Source: Albibacterium profundi (lineage in GTDB: Bacteria; Bacteroidota; Bacteroidia; Sphingobacteriales; Sphingobacteriaceae). Taken from it: 64,000 nucleotides of DNA. Of this stretch, positions 44,017-51,661 are shown piece by piece; position 1 is the stretch's first letter; every line of letters starts with the position of its first letter. Location of the stretch: the NCBI RefSeq assembly GCF_042159835.1, contig NZ_JBBVGT010000003.1, positions 620,001-684,000 on the forward strand, in the 5' to 3' direction. A program made the position numbers and the translations under genes. Below the pieces are notes generated by a model. That model searched no databases. It was not told the origin of the DNA and worked only from the letters and a program-made list of their open reading frames with translations.

Positions 44017-45007
44017 GCACTTTGTCTTAGTTGTTTTTTCCCTTCTGCTGGTTGGGCCTTTTGGGGCATTTTCGCAAGTACGACTAAATGCTCACGTCGG
44101 CAACTGGATAGCGCTGAGCTCATATAAAGGATCTATGACAGAAGGGGCTTATGCCTCAGAACTTCATATTGATCGTATTGATCGCCGCATTCAGAACTGG
44201 TCTCTGTACATTCGATTATCGCAACCAATGACAAATTCAGAAGGCAAAGTCTTTGACCCAGCTCGTGTTAAAATACGGATTAATAATCCTAATCCTCCGG
44301 CACCGACCCTTCAGGAGATCGGTACAAATGATACGCCAATCCCTCTCTCCTTTTCTGATATGCCGATTATCGCGAACTCAATGACACCGCTCCCAGTGGG
44401 AGGCTATTATAGGCAATGGAATTTTACGTATGATATTATAATAGACGGTGGTGCCTATTTGGAAAAAGTAAAGAGTTGGCAGAACTACAACATGCAACTA
44501 ACTTTTACTTTGGTTGATGGAGAGGGAAAACTTGTGGCTGAATCGACGACTTTAGGGTCATTTCAAGTATATCCACAAGATCAGTTACCGGTTGAACCCA
44601 CTTACTCTATCCAAATTAATGGTAGTGCACGAGATGGCGTATTGGAATTTCGTACGTTAAGCGATTATGTAAATGGAGTTTCACAAAACTACTTTAATGG
44701 ACTGACGATCACATCTACTACACCTTATGCGCTGCAAGTGAAAGCTCTAACTCCTAACCTAACATCGGTGAATAATTCGCTGCCAGTAAACGCGGTCAAT
44801 CTCAGAATAACAGATGCTAACGGAACATTAGGAGGTGAAGTTGCGCTTTCAGATCAGTTACAAACTGTTTTTAATGGAATAAATTCAAACAATCTGCCAC
44901 GTAGTTTTGATATGCGTTATTTTACAAAGCCCAATGACGAGCGAATGCTCCAAGCAAAACCAGACTCATACAAGACAACATTGATGTATACCCTTATACC
45001 GCAATAG
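44009..45007 (+). CDS. Two-domain adhesin-like subunit of the fibre locus
   Basis: A 332-residue secreted protein; signal peptide ends near GAFSQ. The N-terminal part (about 24-185: VRLNAHVGNWIALSSYKGS to SFQVYPQDQLP) is unlike anything else here. The C-terminal half resembles the pilin at 42540: LEFRTLSDYVNGVSQ and LTITSTTPYALQVKA align with LVYDSEADYADGVEV and LVVYSTGGFAVRVKS, and both end in a Tyr-x-x-x-x-Gln strand (TTLMYTLIPQ). One receptor-binding domain plus one pilin domain is the layout of chaperone-usher tip adhesins. It overlaps the chaperone gene by 8 bp and is followed by the usher-like gene after 15 bp, so it is tightly coupled to assembly genes. Ligand unknown. Confidence 0.7.
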   Translation: MNKHFVLVVFSLLLVGPFGAFSQVRLNAHVGNWIALSSYKGSMTEGAYASELHIDRIDRRIQNWSLYIRLSQPMTNSEGKVFDPARVKIRINNPNPPAPTLQEIGTNDTPIPLSFSDMPIIANSMTPLPVGGYYRQWNFTYDIIIDGGAYLEKVKSWQNYNMQLTFTLVDGEGKLVAESTTLGSFQVYPQDQLPVEPTYSIQINGSARDGVLEFRTLSDYVNGVSQNYFNGLTITSTTPYALQVKALTPNLTSVNNSLPVNAVNLRITDANGTLGGEVALSDQLQTVFNGINSNNLPRSFDMRYFTKPNDERMLQAKPDSYKTTLMYTLIPQ

Positions 45008-45022
45008 TCTAAGAAATAACAA

Positions 45023-47851
45023 ATGATCGAACGCCGAAAATATTCTCTATATTTTTTCTTAACTGTATTGCTTTGGGGTGGCTTTGCTGGTTGTGTCGGT
45101 GTTCTGCACGCTCAGGTTAGGTCGGCGAAAGTTACCATATCGACTGATAGCGTAAAACAGGTTGAAAACGGATCAATTGCTGCATTTACACTCAAAATAG
45201 AGAATCTGGAACCGAGTCCATTTCAAGGATATATTAAAATAAATGAAACTCACGGAGTTTCTATCGTCGGACGCGATCTCATCCCTGTTCAGTTGGATGC
45301 CGAATCTTCTATTTACTATCCTTTACGGATATCAATAAGTGAATTGGTACCTGCAGGGACTACCTCCTTTGCCGTTCAGCTCATTGATCTTAAAGAACAG
45401 TTAGTGACCGCTTTTAAAAGTAGTCTGTTCATTCAATCTATATCAAAAGTGCGATTACTACATCATGGATCTACACAATTAATGAAGCAAGTTGGTGATT
45501 CAGTTGAAGTAACAGCCCTTTTAAGGAATGAAGGGAATAATCGAGAGGACATTAATATAACGGCTTCTTTCCCTAACCTGACGGGTGGTAATATTATTAA
45601 GCATAAAAGGATTATACTTTCTGCTTTCCAAGATACGGTAGTAAGTTTTAAACGGATCATCACAAAAGAGCTATTGGAAGTCAATCACTATACTGTGAAT
45701 ATTGCAGCGCTATATGCCAACGGTGATTTAATAAATAATATCATGGTTCCGATACAAAATGCAGCCGGAGCGCGGACATACCGGGATCCCCTTCATCAAG
45801 GCTTTAGCTATAACTCCTTCAGTCCGAACAGTATTAGCGTTAGCGGACGCAATATATTTACCGGAAATGAAGCAGTACAGATTAACGGTCGAGGCACCTT
45901 TAACGCAGTCGGAGGGTCACTCGCTTTTAATATGGATTCTTACATCTATACAAGAAATAATATTGACCCTCTAGTCACCAATACGTATTTAAATTATGAA
46001 CGTAAGAACACTGGAATCGTGTTAGGTAGCTTGAATGAAAGCCTTGAAACCTTTATAAACGGACGTGGTGTAAAATTATATCATCGTAATGACAAGGAGA
46101 CTCAATCTATAGAAGTTGGTATCGCAGATAAGAATTACAACTTGTTGGGCAGCCAAGGCCACTTAGTCGGCGATCGGGGTTATACCGCATTTGCAAATGC
46201 TTATTTCAACAACCCCACGAATAAAAAGAAATATCAAGCGTCGGTTATCTACGACCAATCGGAACTTCATACAACTGAGAGTATAATTCTGATGAACGAC
46301 TATGCATTTCAACTTAACAATGAATTGGCTGCAGCCGTTCAGGTCGGCGGTGGGCTCACGAGAACACTGGATGGTAATAGCAACTATCAACCTTCTTTAG
46401 CACTTGGAGCAAAATTAAACGGGTCGTTAGGCGAATATAATATTACGAGCAATAATTTCTATAGTTCAGGCTATTATCCTGGTACAAGACGCGGTTTAGC
46501 TCAATTTAACGAAAGAATAAGTCGCCGTTTTAATAAAGCTACTATCTGGTTAGGTTACAATTATTATAACTACGATCCCAATTACCTGAAAAGATATTTT
46601 TTATTTAATTCTGAATCAACGAGCAATAGCTTGGAAGCCGGAACCTCCATTGCGATATCCAATAACTTCAACATGAATATTGCAGGGAAGCATCAGTTAG
46701 ATCAGGCTTACGTAAATTCCTATATTGGCACGACTGAGTCCCAGCAAGAACTAAAATCGTGGCGTCTGACTGAAACTTTTAGCTGGAAAACTAAGAATGA
46801 GCAACACATGTTTAATTTTAGTTCCGAGAATGGCTTTGGTCAGTTGAGTAGTTCTGGTGAGCGACAGTTACAAGTACGAGCTAGTTTCCTGTGGAATTAT
46901 CGAACGTTCACATTGAATGCATATTATCAACGCGGAAGTTTTAGTGTTCGAGAAGCTGTTTATCTGGACAACGATGGAGGTATGAGTCGATTGAATATAT
47001 CCCCGACATTTCATAAATCATTTCTTAATAATCGACTGAAAACCTCTTTATCTGTCAATTTCAACAGGGATTCATATGTAGGGAATAATTGGTCTTTTTC
47101 AACCGATAATTCCTACGAGTTTTCGAAACGATTTTCTGGCTTTTTGAACGCATATGTTTACGATTACAAAAGTACGTTTTATAGATCTTCTTCTTTCGTA
47201 AATATGCATACTGGCATTAGCTATAAGCTACCCGCCGCCAACCATAGAGCACTATGCAAAAGAGGTAATATCGAGCTATTCCTGTTTTTTGATAAGAATA
47301 CCAATGGCGTGTTTGACGATGGTGATATTCCGGCTAATGACCGGATTGTTAAAATTGGTGATATCACTTTTGTTAGCTTGACAGACGGATCTGTTGTTTA
47401 TAAAAAAGTACCCCACGGAGCGTATACAATCGACGTGCCTTCGTCTGATTGGTATGCAAATACTCCCGAAGAAATTTATCTTAATACAAAGAGTTATCGT
47501 TTGGATATTCCCTTACAGGAAACAGGTAGGGTAACGGGTGGATTTGCCTATAATTACGATGAACGTCTCAGCGAAGAAGTGAGTAACCAACTAGGAGGAC
47601 TTCGAGTTTGGCTGCTCAATGAAGAAGGCAATCGAATATCAACACTCAGTAACACTCTTGGCCAATTTACCGTGTTTGCGCCTATCGGAGAATACATTAT
47701 TCAGGTAGACGAAGATTCCTTACCAGATAACGTTTTCACCGAGTACACTCCACAAAAAATAAATGTTGAGAAAGGGGGAGTCTCATCAGTTCCAATTATC
47801 GAATTGAAAGTTAAGCAAAAAAAGGTAGAGGTTAAACGTTTTTCATCATAA
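45023..47851 (+). CDS. Usher-like outer-membrane assembly protein (putative)
   Basis: A 942-residue exported protein; the signal peptide ends near LHAQV. The N-terminal 230 residues form Ig-like beta domains (SVKQVENGSIAAFTLKIENLEPSPFQGYIKI; VEVTALLRNEGNNREDINITASFPNLTGG). The middle (about 250-740) is a long series of amphipathic strands with aromatic girdles, as in a large barrel: GYNYYNYDPNYLKRYF, NYRTFTLNAYYQRGS. The C-terminal part has a Ca2+-loop-like FFDKNTNGVFDDGDIP followed by two carboxypeptidase-regulatory-like sandwiches. Size, barrel and C-terminal sandwiches equal those of FimD-type ushers, but I see no typical usher signature, so it is a divergent or analogous protein. It is the last gene of the locus; no terminator follows. 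Confidence 0.65.
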   Translation: MIERRKYSLYFFLTVLLWGGFAGCVGVLHAQVRSAKVTISTDSVKQVENGSIAAFTLKIENLEPSPFQGYIKINETHGVSIVGRDLIPVQLDAESSIYYPLRISISELVPAGTTSFAVQLIDLKEQLVTAFKSSLFIQSISKVRLLHHGSTQLMKQVGDSVEVTALLRNEGNNREDINITASFPNLTGGNIIKHKRIILSAFQDTVVSFKRIITKELLEVNHYTVNIAALYANGDLINNIMVPIQNAAGARTYRDPLHQGFSYNSFSPNSISVSGRNIFTGNEAVQINGRGTFNAVGGSLAFNMDSYIYTRNNIDPLVTNTYLNYERKNTGIVLGSLNESLETFINGRGVKLYHRNDKETQSIEVGIADKNYNLLGSQGHLVGDRGYTAFANAYFNNPTNKKKYQASVIYDQSELHTTESIILMNDYAFQLNNELAAAVQVGGGLTRTLDGNSNYQPSLALGAKLNGSLGEYNITSNNFYSSGYYPGTRRGLAQFNERISRRFNKATIWLGYNYYNYDPNYLKRYFLFNSESTSNSLEAGTSIAISNNFNMNIAGKHQLDQAYVNSYIGTTESQQELKSWRLTETFSWKTKNEQHMFNFSSENGFGQLSSSGERQLQVRASFLWNYRTFTLNAYYQRGSFSVREAVYLDNDGGMSRLNISPTFHKSFLNNRLKTSLSVNFNRDSYVGNNWSFSTDNSYEFSKRFSGFLNAYVYDYKSTFYRSSSFVNMHTGISYKLPAANHRALCKRGNIELFLFFDKNTNGVFDDGDIPANDRIVKIGDITFVSLTDGSVVYKKVPHGAYTIDVPSSDWYANTPEEIYLNTKSYRLDIPLQETGRVTGGFAYNYDERLSEEVSNQLGGLRVWLLNEEGNRISTLSNTLGQFTVFAPIGEYIIQVDEDSLPDNVFTEYTPQKINVEKGGVSSVPIIELKVKQKKVEVKRFSS

Positions 47852-47905
47852 GTATTGAATGAGAGTTTTTTCTGTGACTAATTTTCCTAAAGCAGAAGGA
47901 TCTCG

Positions 47906-48940
47906 TCATACCAAAACGAGGTCATTGGCATGTGCGACCTCTAAATTTTGTGTATTCAGATTTTCTTTTAATGACTTTGACGATATTTTTGTGATAGCCA
48001 CTGCAATTGTTGTGTCGTCGTGGTCTATAATTTCAATGACCTCTCCTACTTCGAAGTCGCCAACTACGGATTGTACACCCACGGCTAAAAGACTAAAGCG
48101 CTTAGCTAGAGCCTTTTCCGCACCTAAATCAACTTTCACCTTTCCCTTAATTAAGCTTCCGCTAGCTAACCAGCGATTTTTGGCCGACACAGAACAGAAA
48201 CGTGCGTTGCAAACAGTTCCTGCCTCATCTTTTAATGCCTTTAATATTCCATCTTGTGTATTGATACCAAAAATAACCGCTTTTATCCCCATCTGATTGG
48301 CGAGCCGGGTATAGGTCAATTTTGACGTCATTCCACCCAAACCAGCGTCCGACTTCTCTTTTCGAGCTAACCCCAACAGTTTTTTGTCACTTGTGTCTAA
48401 CTCTCTAATAATTGCGTTATTTTCATCGAGTACGCCGGGAACGGAAGTACTGAATAATAAGAGCGAGGCATTAAAACCGACTGCGATTAGGGTAGCTAAC
48501 TCATCGTTGTCGGAAAATTTCAGTTCTAAGTTACTTACAACATCATTTTCATTAGCAATTGGAATAATGCCGTTATCCCAAAGCTTTTCATAGGTCTTTT
48601 TTAATTGTAAGAATTGTTTCCTATTGGAGAAATGGTTTCGTTCACAAAGGCTCTGGGCGATCGATATTCCATAGGGTCGAAAATAATCGGAATACTTATT
48701 CAATAAGAGAGTATTGCCAATTGCAGCAGCAGCTTTACGCTCGCTTAATCTTTGTTTATAGTTGCTGATGTATGATCGGCCTGCAGCTACAGCCCCCGAG
48801 GAAACCAGGACGATCCTGTAGTAGCTATGGACTTCAGCAACTTGGCGTGCAATATCCGCAATAACGTGATCTGTTAAATCTCCTTCCTTATTTGTAATGG
48901 AGGCTGTCCCAAATTTTATGACTAGAATTGGCTTTTTCAT
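47906..48940 (-). CDS. proB: Glutamate 5-kinase
   Basis: A 344-residue enzyme for the first step of proline synthesis (glutamate + ATP to glutamyl-5-phosphate). The amino-acid-kinase domain has VIKFGTASIT at the N-terminus, VLVSSGAVAAGR, IPIANENDVVSNLELKFSDNDELAT and GLGGMTSKLTYTRLANQMG. A PUA-like C-terminal region (about 260-340, RWLASGSLIKGKVKVDLGAEKAL) is present; total is slightly shorter than E. coli ProB (367). The family is feedback-inhibited by proline. It stands alone: no proA is next to it. Convergent with the usher-like gene, 54 bp apart, with a 298-bp upstream gap that holds the second hairpin element. Confidence 0.94.
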   Translation of the reverse strand: MKKPILVIKFGTASITNKEGDLTDHVIADIARQVAEVHSYYRIVLVSSGAVAAGRSYISNYKQRLSERKAAAAIGNTLLLNKYSDYFRPYGISIAQSLCERNHFSNRKQFLQLKKTYEKLWDNGIIPIANENDVVSNLELKFSDNDELATLIAVGFNASLLLFSTSVPGVLDENNAIIRELDTSDKKLLGLARKEKSDAGLGGMTSKLTYTRLANQMGIKAVIFGINTQDGILKALKDEAGTVCNARFCSVSAKNRWLASGSLIKGKVKVDLGAEKALAKRFSLLAVGVQSVVGDFEVGEVIEIIDHDDTTIAVAITKISSKSLKENLNTQNLEVAHANDLVLV

Positions 48941-49068
48941 TAGTGATTTAATTACGAATATAGTAAACCGTCAATATATTTCTAAGCAAAGCCAAGGAAT
49001 TGTATAAAATTTATAATAGTTGATTTTTCCAGATGTTTTATGAAAGACATCAATGCTATCTTAAATTA

Positions 49069-49100
49069 GTAAATATTATGGTGTTCGGTAAATATTATGG
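49069..49100. repeat. Two 13-bp direct repeats upstream of proB
   Basis: GTAAATATTATGG occurs at 49069-49081 and again at 49088-49100, offset by 19 bp. It lies just beside hairpin element copy 2 and about 130-160 bp upstream of the proB start. A repeated regulator site is possible. The rest of 48941-49238 is AT-rich with no gene. Confidence 0.5.
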
Positions 49101-49114
49101 TTTTTAGTATGGGT

Positions 49115-49200
49115 AAAAAGAAAGGTTCCCAAACGGGGAGAATGGGAACCTTTACTAACCAATTATAAACCTAAATTATGATGATACAAATATAGTGTAC
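49115..49200 (-). ncRNA. Hairpin element copy 2: 86-bp repeat, candidate small RNA or leader
   Basis: Matches 23194-23279 at 84 of 86 positions. The hairpin arms are AAAGGTTCCC (49121-49130) and GGGAACCTTT (49144-49153). On the minus strand the stem is followed by CTTTTT, as for an intrinsic terminator. TATATTTG (49194-49187) preceded by TTG (49217-49215) with a 20-nt spacer is a full Bacteroidetes promoter pointing into the element. The product would be a short RNA of about 60-70 nt ending at the hairpin. It lies between the DUF1080 gene's 3' end and proB, 175 nt from the proB start; copy 1 is similarly placed (187 nt) before GH92. Independent sRNA and attenuator leader are both possible. 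Confidence 0.55.
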
Positions 49201-49217
49201 ATTATACACATTGCCAA
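49187..49217 (-). promoter_or_regulatory. Promoter reading into hairpin element copy 2
   Basis: On the minus strand TTG (49217-49215), 20 nt, TATATTTG (49194-49187). The -7 half is inside the repeat and is shared by copy 1; the TTG lies outside it and is absent from copy 1. Confidence 0.5.
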
Positions 49218-49238
49218 CAATTGAAAGTATTATTTTTA

Positions 49239-49973
49239 TTACTTGGGCTCTTCATCTTTCAAGTTCACAATCTTAATATTAGATGGAAAATCTTTTGGTT
49301 TTAGATTGTCGGTTTTCAATTTTATGTTTTTGAAATATACTTTCTCTCCAGGTTGATGATCTTTAGCAATAGAATGCACTTGTAGTGCTATAAAACCTTG
49401 GCGATCAACCGTGTCAATAACGTGCGCCGTCGGAATGCCATTTACCCACGTTTTAGTTTCATCACCAATACACTCTATACGAATGTGATTAAATTTGTCA
49501 ACATCAAATGCAGCTCTAGCAGCTTCATTGAGGTCGAGTGGATAAAGCCATCCCCTCCTTGCTTCGTCGTAGATACCACCCGACCATTTCCGATCTGTAG
49601 GATCTACTTCTACTTGTCTTCCGTAGACTCGGCCCGCACCGTTATTACCATTCGCATCAAAATGACTCCGAGTCATAATGCCAGAGTTGTTTTTTCCGCC
49701 TTCAATTTTTACCTCTAGTTCTAAAATAAAATCTCCATATTCTTTTTCGGTCGCCAGAAAGCTATTCGGTGATCCAGATACCGTTGTTCCCACAATCATT
49801 CCGTCTACGACATCATAGGTCGCCGAACCGGTTAGTTGTTTCCATCCTTGTAAAGTTTTCCCGTCAAAAATATCTTCCACTCTGGGATTCTGAGCATATG
49901 CATTCGTTATGGTAACGAGAAATAAGGTAGTTAAAAGAAAATAAAATTGTGTTTTTAGTCTACGGGTCGTCAT
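49239..49973 (-). CDS. Secreted DUF1080 protein (3-keto-disaccharide hydrolase-like)
   Basis: A 244-residue secreted protein; signal peptide ends near NAYAQ. It has the concanavalin-like DUF1080 fold: IFDGKTLQGWKQLTGSATYDVVDGMIVG, SFLATEKEYGDFILELEVKIEGGKNNSGIMTRS, and IALQVHS near the end. The family is named after 3-keto-disaccharide hydrolases/lyases that cut 3-keto-glycosides made by glucoside 3-dehydrogenases. In this window the GMC dehydrogenase pairs, the Gfo/Idh/MocA protein and a TIM-barrel protein could supply such substrates, though none is adjacent. It is separated from proB by 298 bp and from the glycine-zipper gene by a terminator. Activity is inferred from family. Confidence 0.88.
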   Translation of the reverse strand: MTTRRLKTQFYFLLTTLFLVTITNAYAQNPRVEDIFDGKTLQGWKQLTGSATYDVVDGMIVGTTVSGSPNSFLATEKEYGDFILELEVKIEGGKNNSGIMTRSHFDANGNNGAGRVYGRQVEVDPTDRKWSGGIYDEARRGWLYPLDLNEAARAAFDVDKFNHIRIECIGDETKTWVNGIPTAHVIDTVDRQGFIALQVHSIAKDHQPGEKVYFKNIKLKTDNLKPKDFPSNIKIVNLKDEEPK

Positions 49974-50070
49974 AATTTTGTTTTAAGGTCCAGTAAATAC
50001 AACACTAATATAGAGTTATTGCTTTAAATACACAGCCGTTTTTAGGTAAATAATGGATTTTTAAGGATTA

Positions 50071-50114
50071 AAAAGGGAACCGATTCGGATAGGTTCCCGA
50101 ATAGATTCCCTTTT
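50071..50114. terminator. 44-bp two-stem inverted repeat, bidirectional terminator
   Basis: Outer arms AAAAGGGAA (50071-50079) and TTCCCTTTT (50106-50114) are perfect; inner arms ATTCGG (50083-50088) and CCGAAT (50097-50102) form a second stem. T-tracts lie on both strands. It is 45 bp downstream of the minus-strand glycine-zipper gene and is its probable terminator. An alternative fold pairs GGGAACC (50075-50081) with GGTTCCC (50092-50098). Confidence 0.7.
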
Positions 50115-50158
50115 AACAATGGTAATTTAATTTTCTATATAAGAGAAGTGTCGAGAAA

Positions 50159-50662
50159 CTATTTCTGTACTCGCCCACTTTGGCGGTCCTTCTTTCTTCC
50201 AATAGCATAGCCACTACCACCGCCGATAGCCGCACCTATGATCGCACCTCTTACGCGCTTATCTTTATCGATTAGGGCACCAAGTCCGGCACCTACTGCA
50301 CCGCCTATTGCTGTTCCTTTAGCAGCATCACTCCAGCCTTTTTTCTTTTCAACTACGGGATATTGATATCCTTCATTAGCATATTCATTGTCGGAAGCGT
50401 ATTGCACTTGATTCGACTGCGTACTGCTTGAAGCTTGAGTCTCCAAAGCTGCTTGTTCCCTAGCTTGTTTTTCTTCCAAGGCTATCTTTGCTGCTTCGGC
50501 CCGTTCAAAACTATCAAGCTTCAAACTATCTTTAATGCGTTGTTCTATTTCGAAGCGTTCAGCCATTTCTTCAGATCGTTTGCCATCGGCATTACTACAA
50601 GCAGGTAAAATTGTTACCGAGGCTCCGAGACCCAATAGACATACTATTAATAACTTTTTCAT
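50159..50662 (-). CDS. Glycine-zipper lipoprotein (YMGG-like/OmpA-type Gly-zipper)
   Basis: A 167-residue lipoprotein. The signal LLIVCLLGLGASVTILPACS has a lipobox cysteine at 22. A helical segment rich in Ala, Glu and Arg (about 30-75) is followed by a glycine-zipper membrane motif, GTAIGGAVGAGLGALIDKDKRVRGAIIGAAIGGGSGYAIGRK. Such zippers oligomerise in the envelope; no specific role is known. The frame is open to 50716, but the start at 50662 (MKKLLIV) gives the proper lipoprotein signal. A terminator follows. Confidence 0.8.
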   Translation of the reverse strand: MKKLLIVCLLGLGASVTILPACSNADGKRSEEMAERFEIEQRIKDSLKLDSFERAEAAKIALEEKQAREQAALETQASSSTQSNQVQYASDNEYANEGYQYPVVEKKKGWSDAAKGTAIGGAVGAGLGALIDKDKRVRGAIIGAAIGGGSGYAIGRKKDRQSGRVQK

Positions 50663-50782
50663 AGTGTCGATATTTATATTAATCAATCTAAACAATGAAG
50701 AAAAAGAAAAAACCATGCCAATAGAGACAATTTCTTTATTAGAACAACAGAATATACGTGTATGTAATTGCTTAGGTAACTG

Positions 50783-51661
50783 CTATTCAAGCCGGTACAC
50801 AGACCGAGCGGTTCCGCGGAAAAATTGGTCGTTCTCCTCTATGGAGTATGGATTCATAAACTTTGTAATGGTCTCATACCAGTCCTTAAATGTCCCATTT
50901 ATGAGAACAACCGGCCAGTTGCTGCCAAACATTAAGCGCTCAAAACCAAAATGTTCAACGGAAAATGCCACATAAGGTTGTAAATCGTCTGCCGTCCAAT
51001 CTTTCCCCGCTTCGGTTATCAGCCCAGATATTTTCGCAGAAACATTGGGAAATGCTGCTAATTGACTCAAACCTACCTTGAATTGTTCGAATTGACCGTC
51101 TTTTATAGCCGGTTTCGCTAGGTGATCGATAATGAAGCGAGTGTCAGGACATTGCTCTATCATTTTAACGACCGTCGACACATCACAAAAGTTGATACAT
51201 ATATCGAAACTGTAATCGTAGTCTGGAAGCATTCTCAACACTTGAATGCTATCTGCAGCAAGAAATCGACTGGAATCATCAAACATGCAGCGGATTCCTC
51301 TTACCAATGGGTTTTTATTTAATTCTTTAAGTCCATTTATCGCCTTTGAAACATTATCTATTGGATTGTGCGCTACAATCGCTTTTATCCTGGGTTCAAT
51401 CGAAGACAGATTGCTTACAAAATCAACCTCATCAAGCGATTGATTTGCGCTACAGTCGCTTTGAACAAATACAATCTCGTTTATCGGAATCCCACTCGAC
51501 TGGCTTTGATAATCTTCCGTTAGAAAATTTTGTTTAATAGCGGGCACCTGATCCAGCCATGGATAATCTAATTGCTTTAGGTCCCAAAAATGAGCATGAG
51601 AATCGACGATTTTGATATCGTTCTCATGTCTCGAATCAGGATGGTTGGTCAAGTTGCTCAT
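50783..51661 (-). CDS. Amidohydrolase family protein (TIM-barrel lactonase/decarboxylase type)
   Basis: A 292-residue cytoplasmic protein of the amidohydrolase-2 family. It opens with VDSHAHFWDLKQLDYPWL, carrying the H-x-H metal site, and has FIIDHLAKP and, near the C-terminus, MFGSNWPV with the conserved Asn-Trp replacing the more usual Asp. That pattern is typical of L-fuconolactonase / 2-pyrone-dicarboxylate-lactonase-like members, which hydrolyse sugar lactones or related rings. Its start overlaps the 3' end of the dehydratase gene by 26 bp, a long overlap that suggests coupled expression. Substrate unknown. Confidence 0.88.
   Translation of the reverse strand: MSNLTNHPDSRHENDIKIVDSHAHFWDLKQLDYPWLDQVPAIKQNFLTEDYQSQSSGIPINEIVFVQSDCSANQSLDEVDFVSNLSSIEPRIKAIVAHNPIDNVSKAINGLKELNKNPLVRGIRCMFDDSSRFLAADSIQVLRMLPDYDYSFDICINFCDVSTVVKMIEQCPDTRFIIDHLAKPAIKDGQFEQFKVGLSQLAAFPNVSAKISGLITEAGKDWTADDLQPYVAFSVEHFGFERLMFGSNWPVVLINGTFKDWYETITKFMNPYSIEENDQFFRGTARSVYRLE

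Noticed and set aside
47859..48296. 145-residue + strand frame opposite proB
   Set aside because: Shadow of the well-supported proB gene on the other strand.
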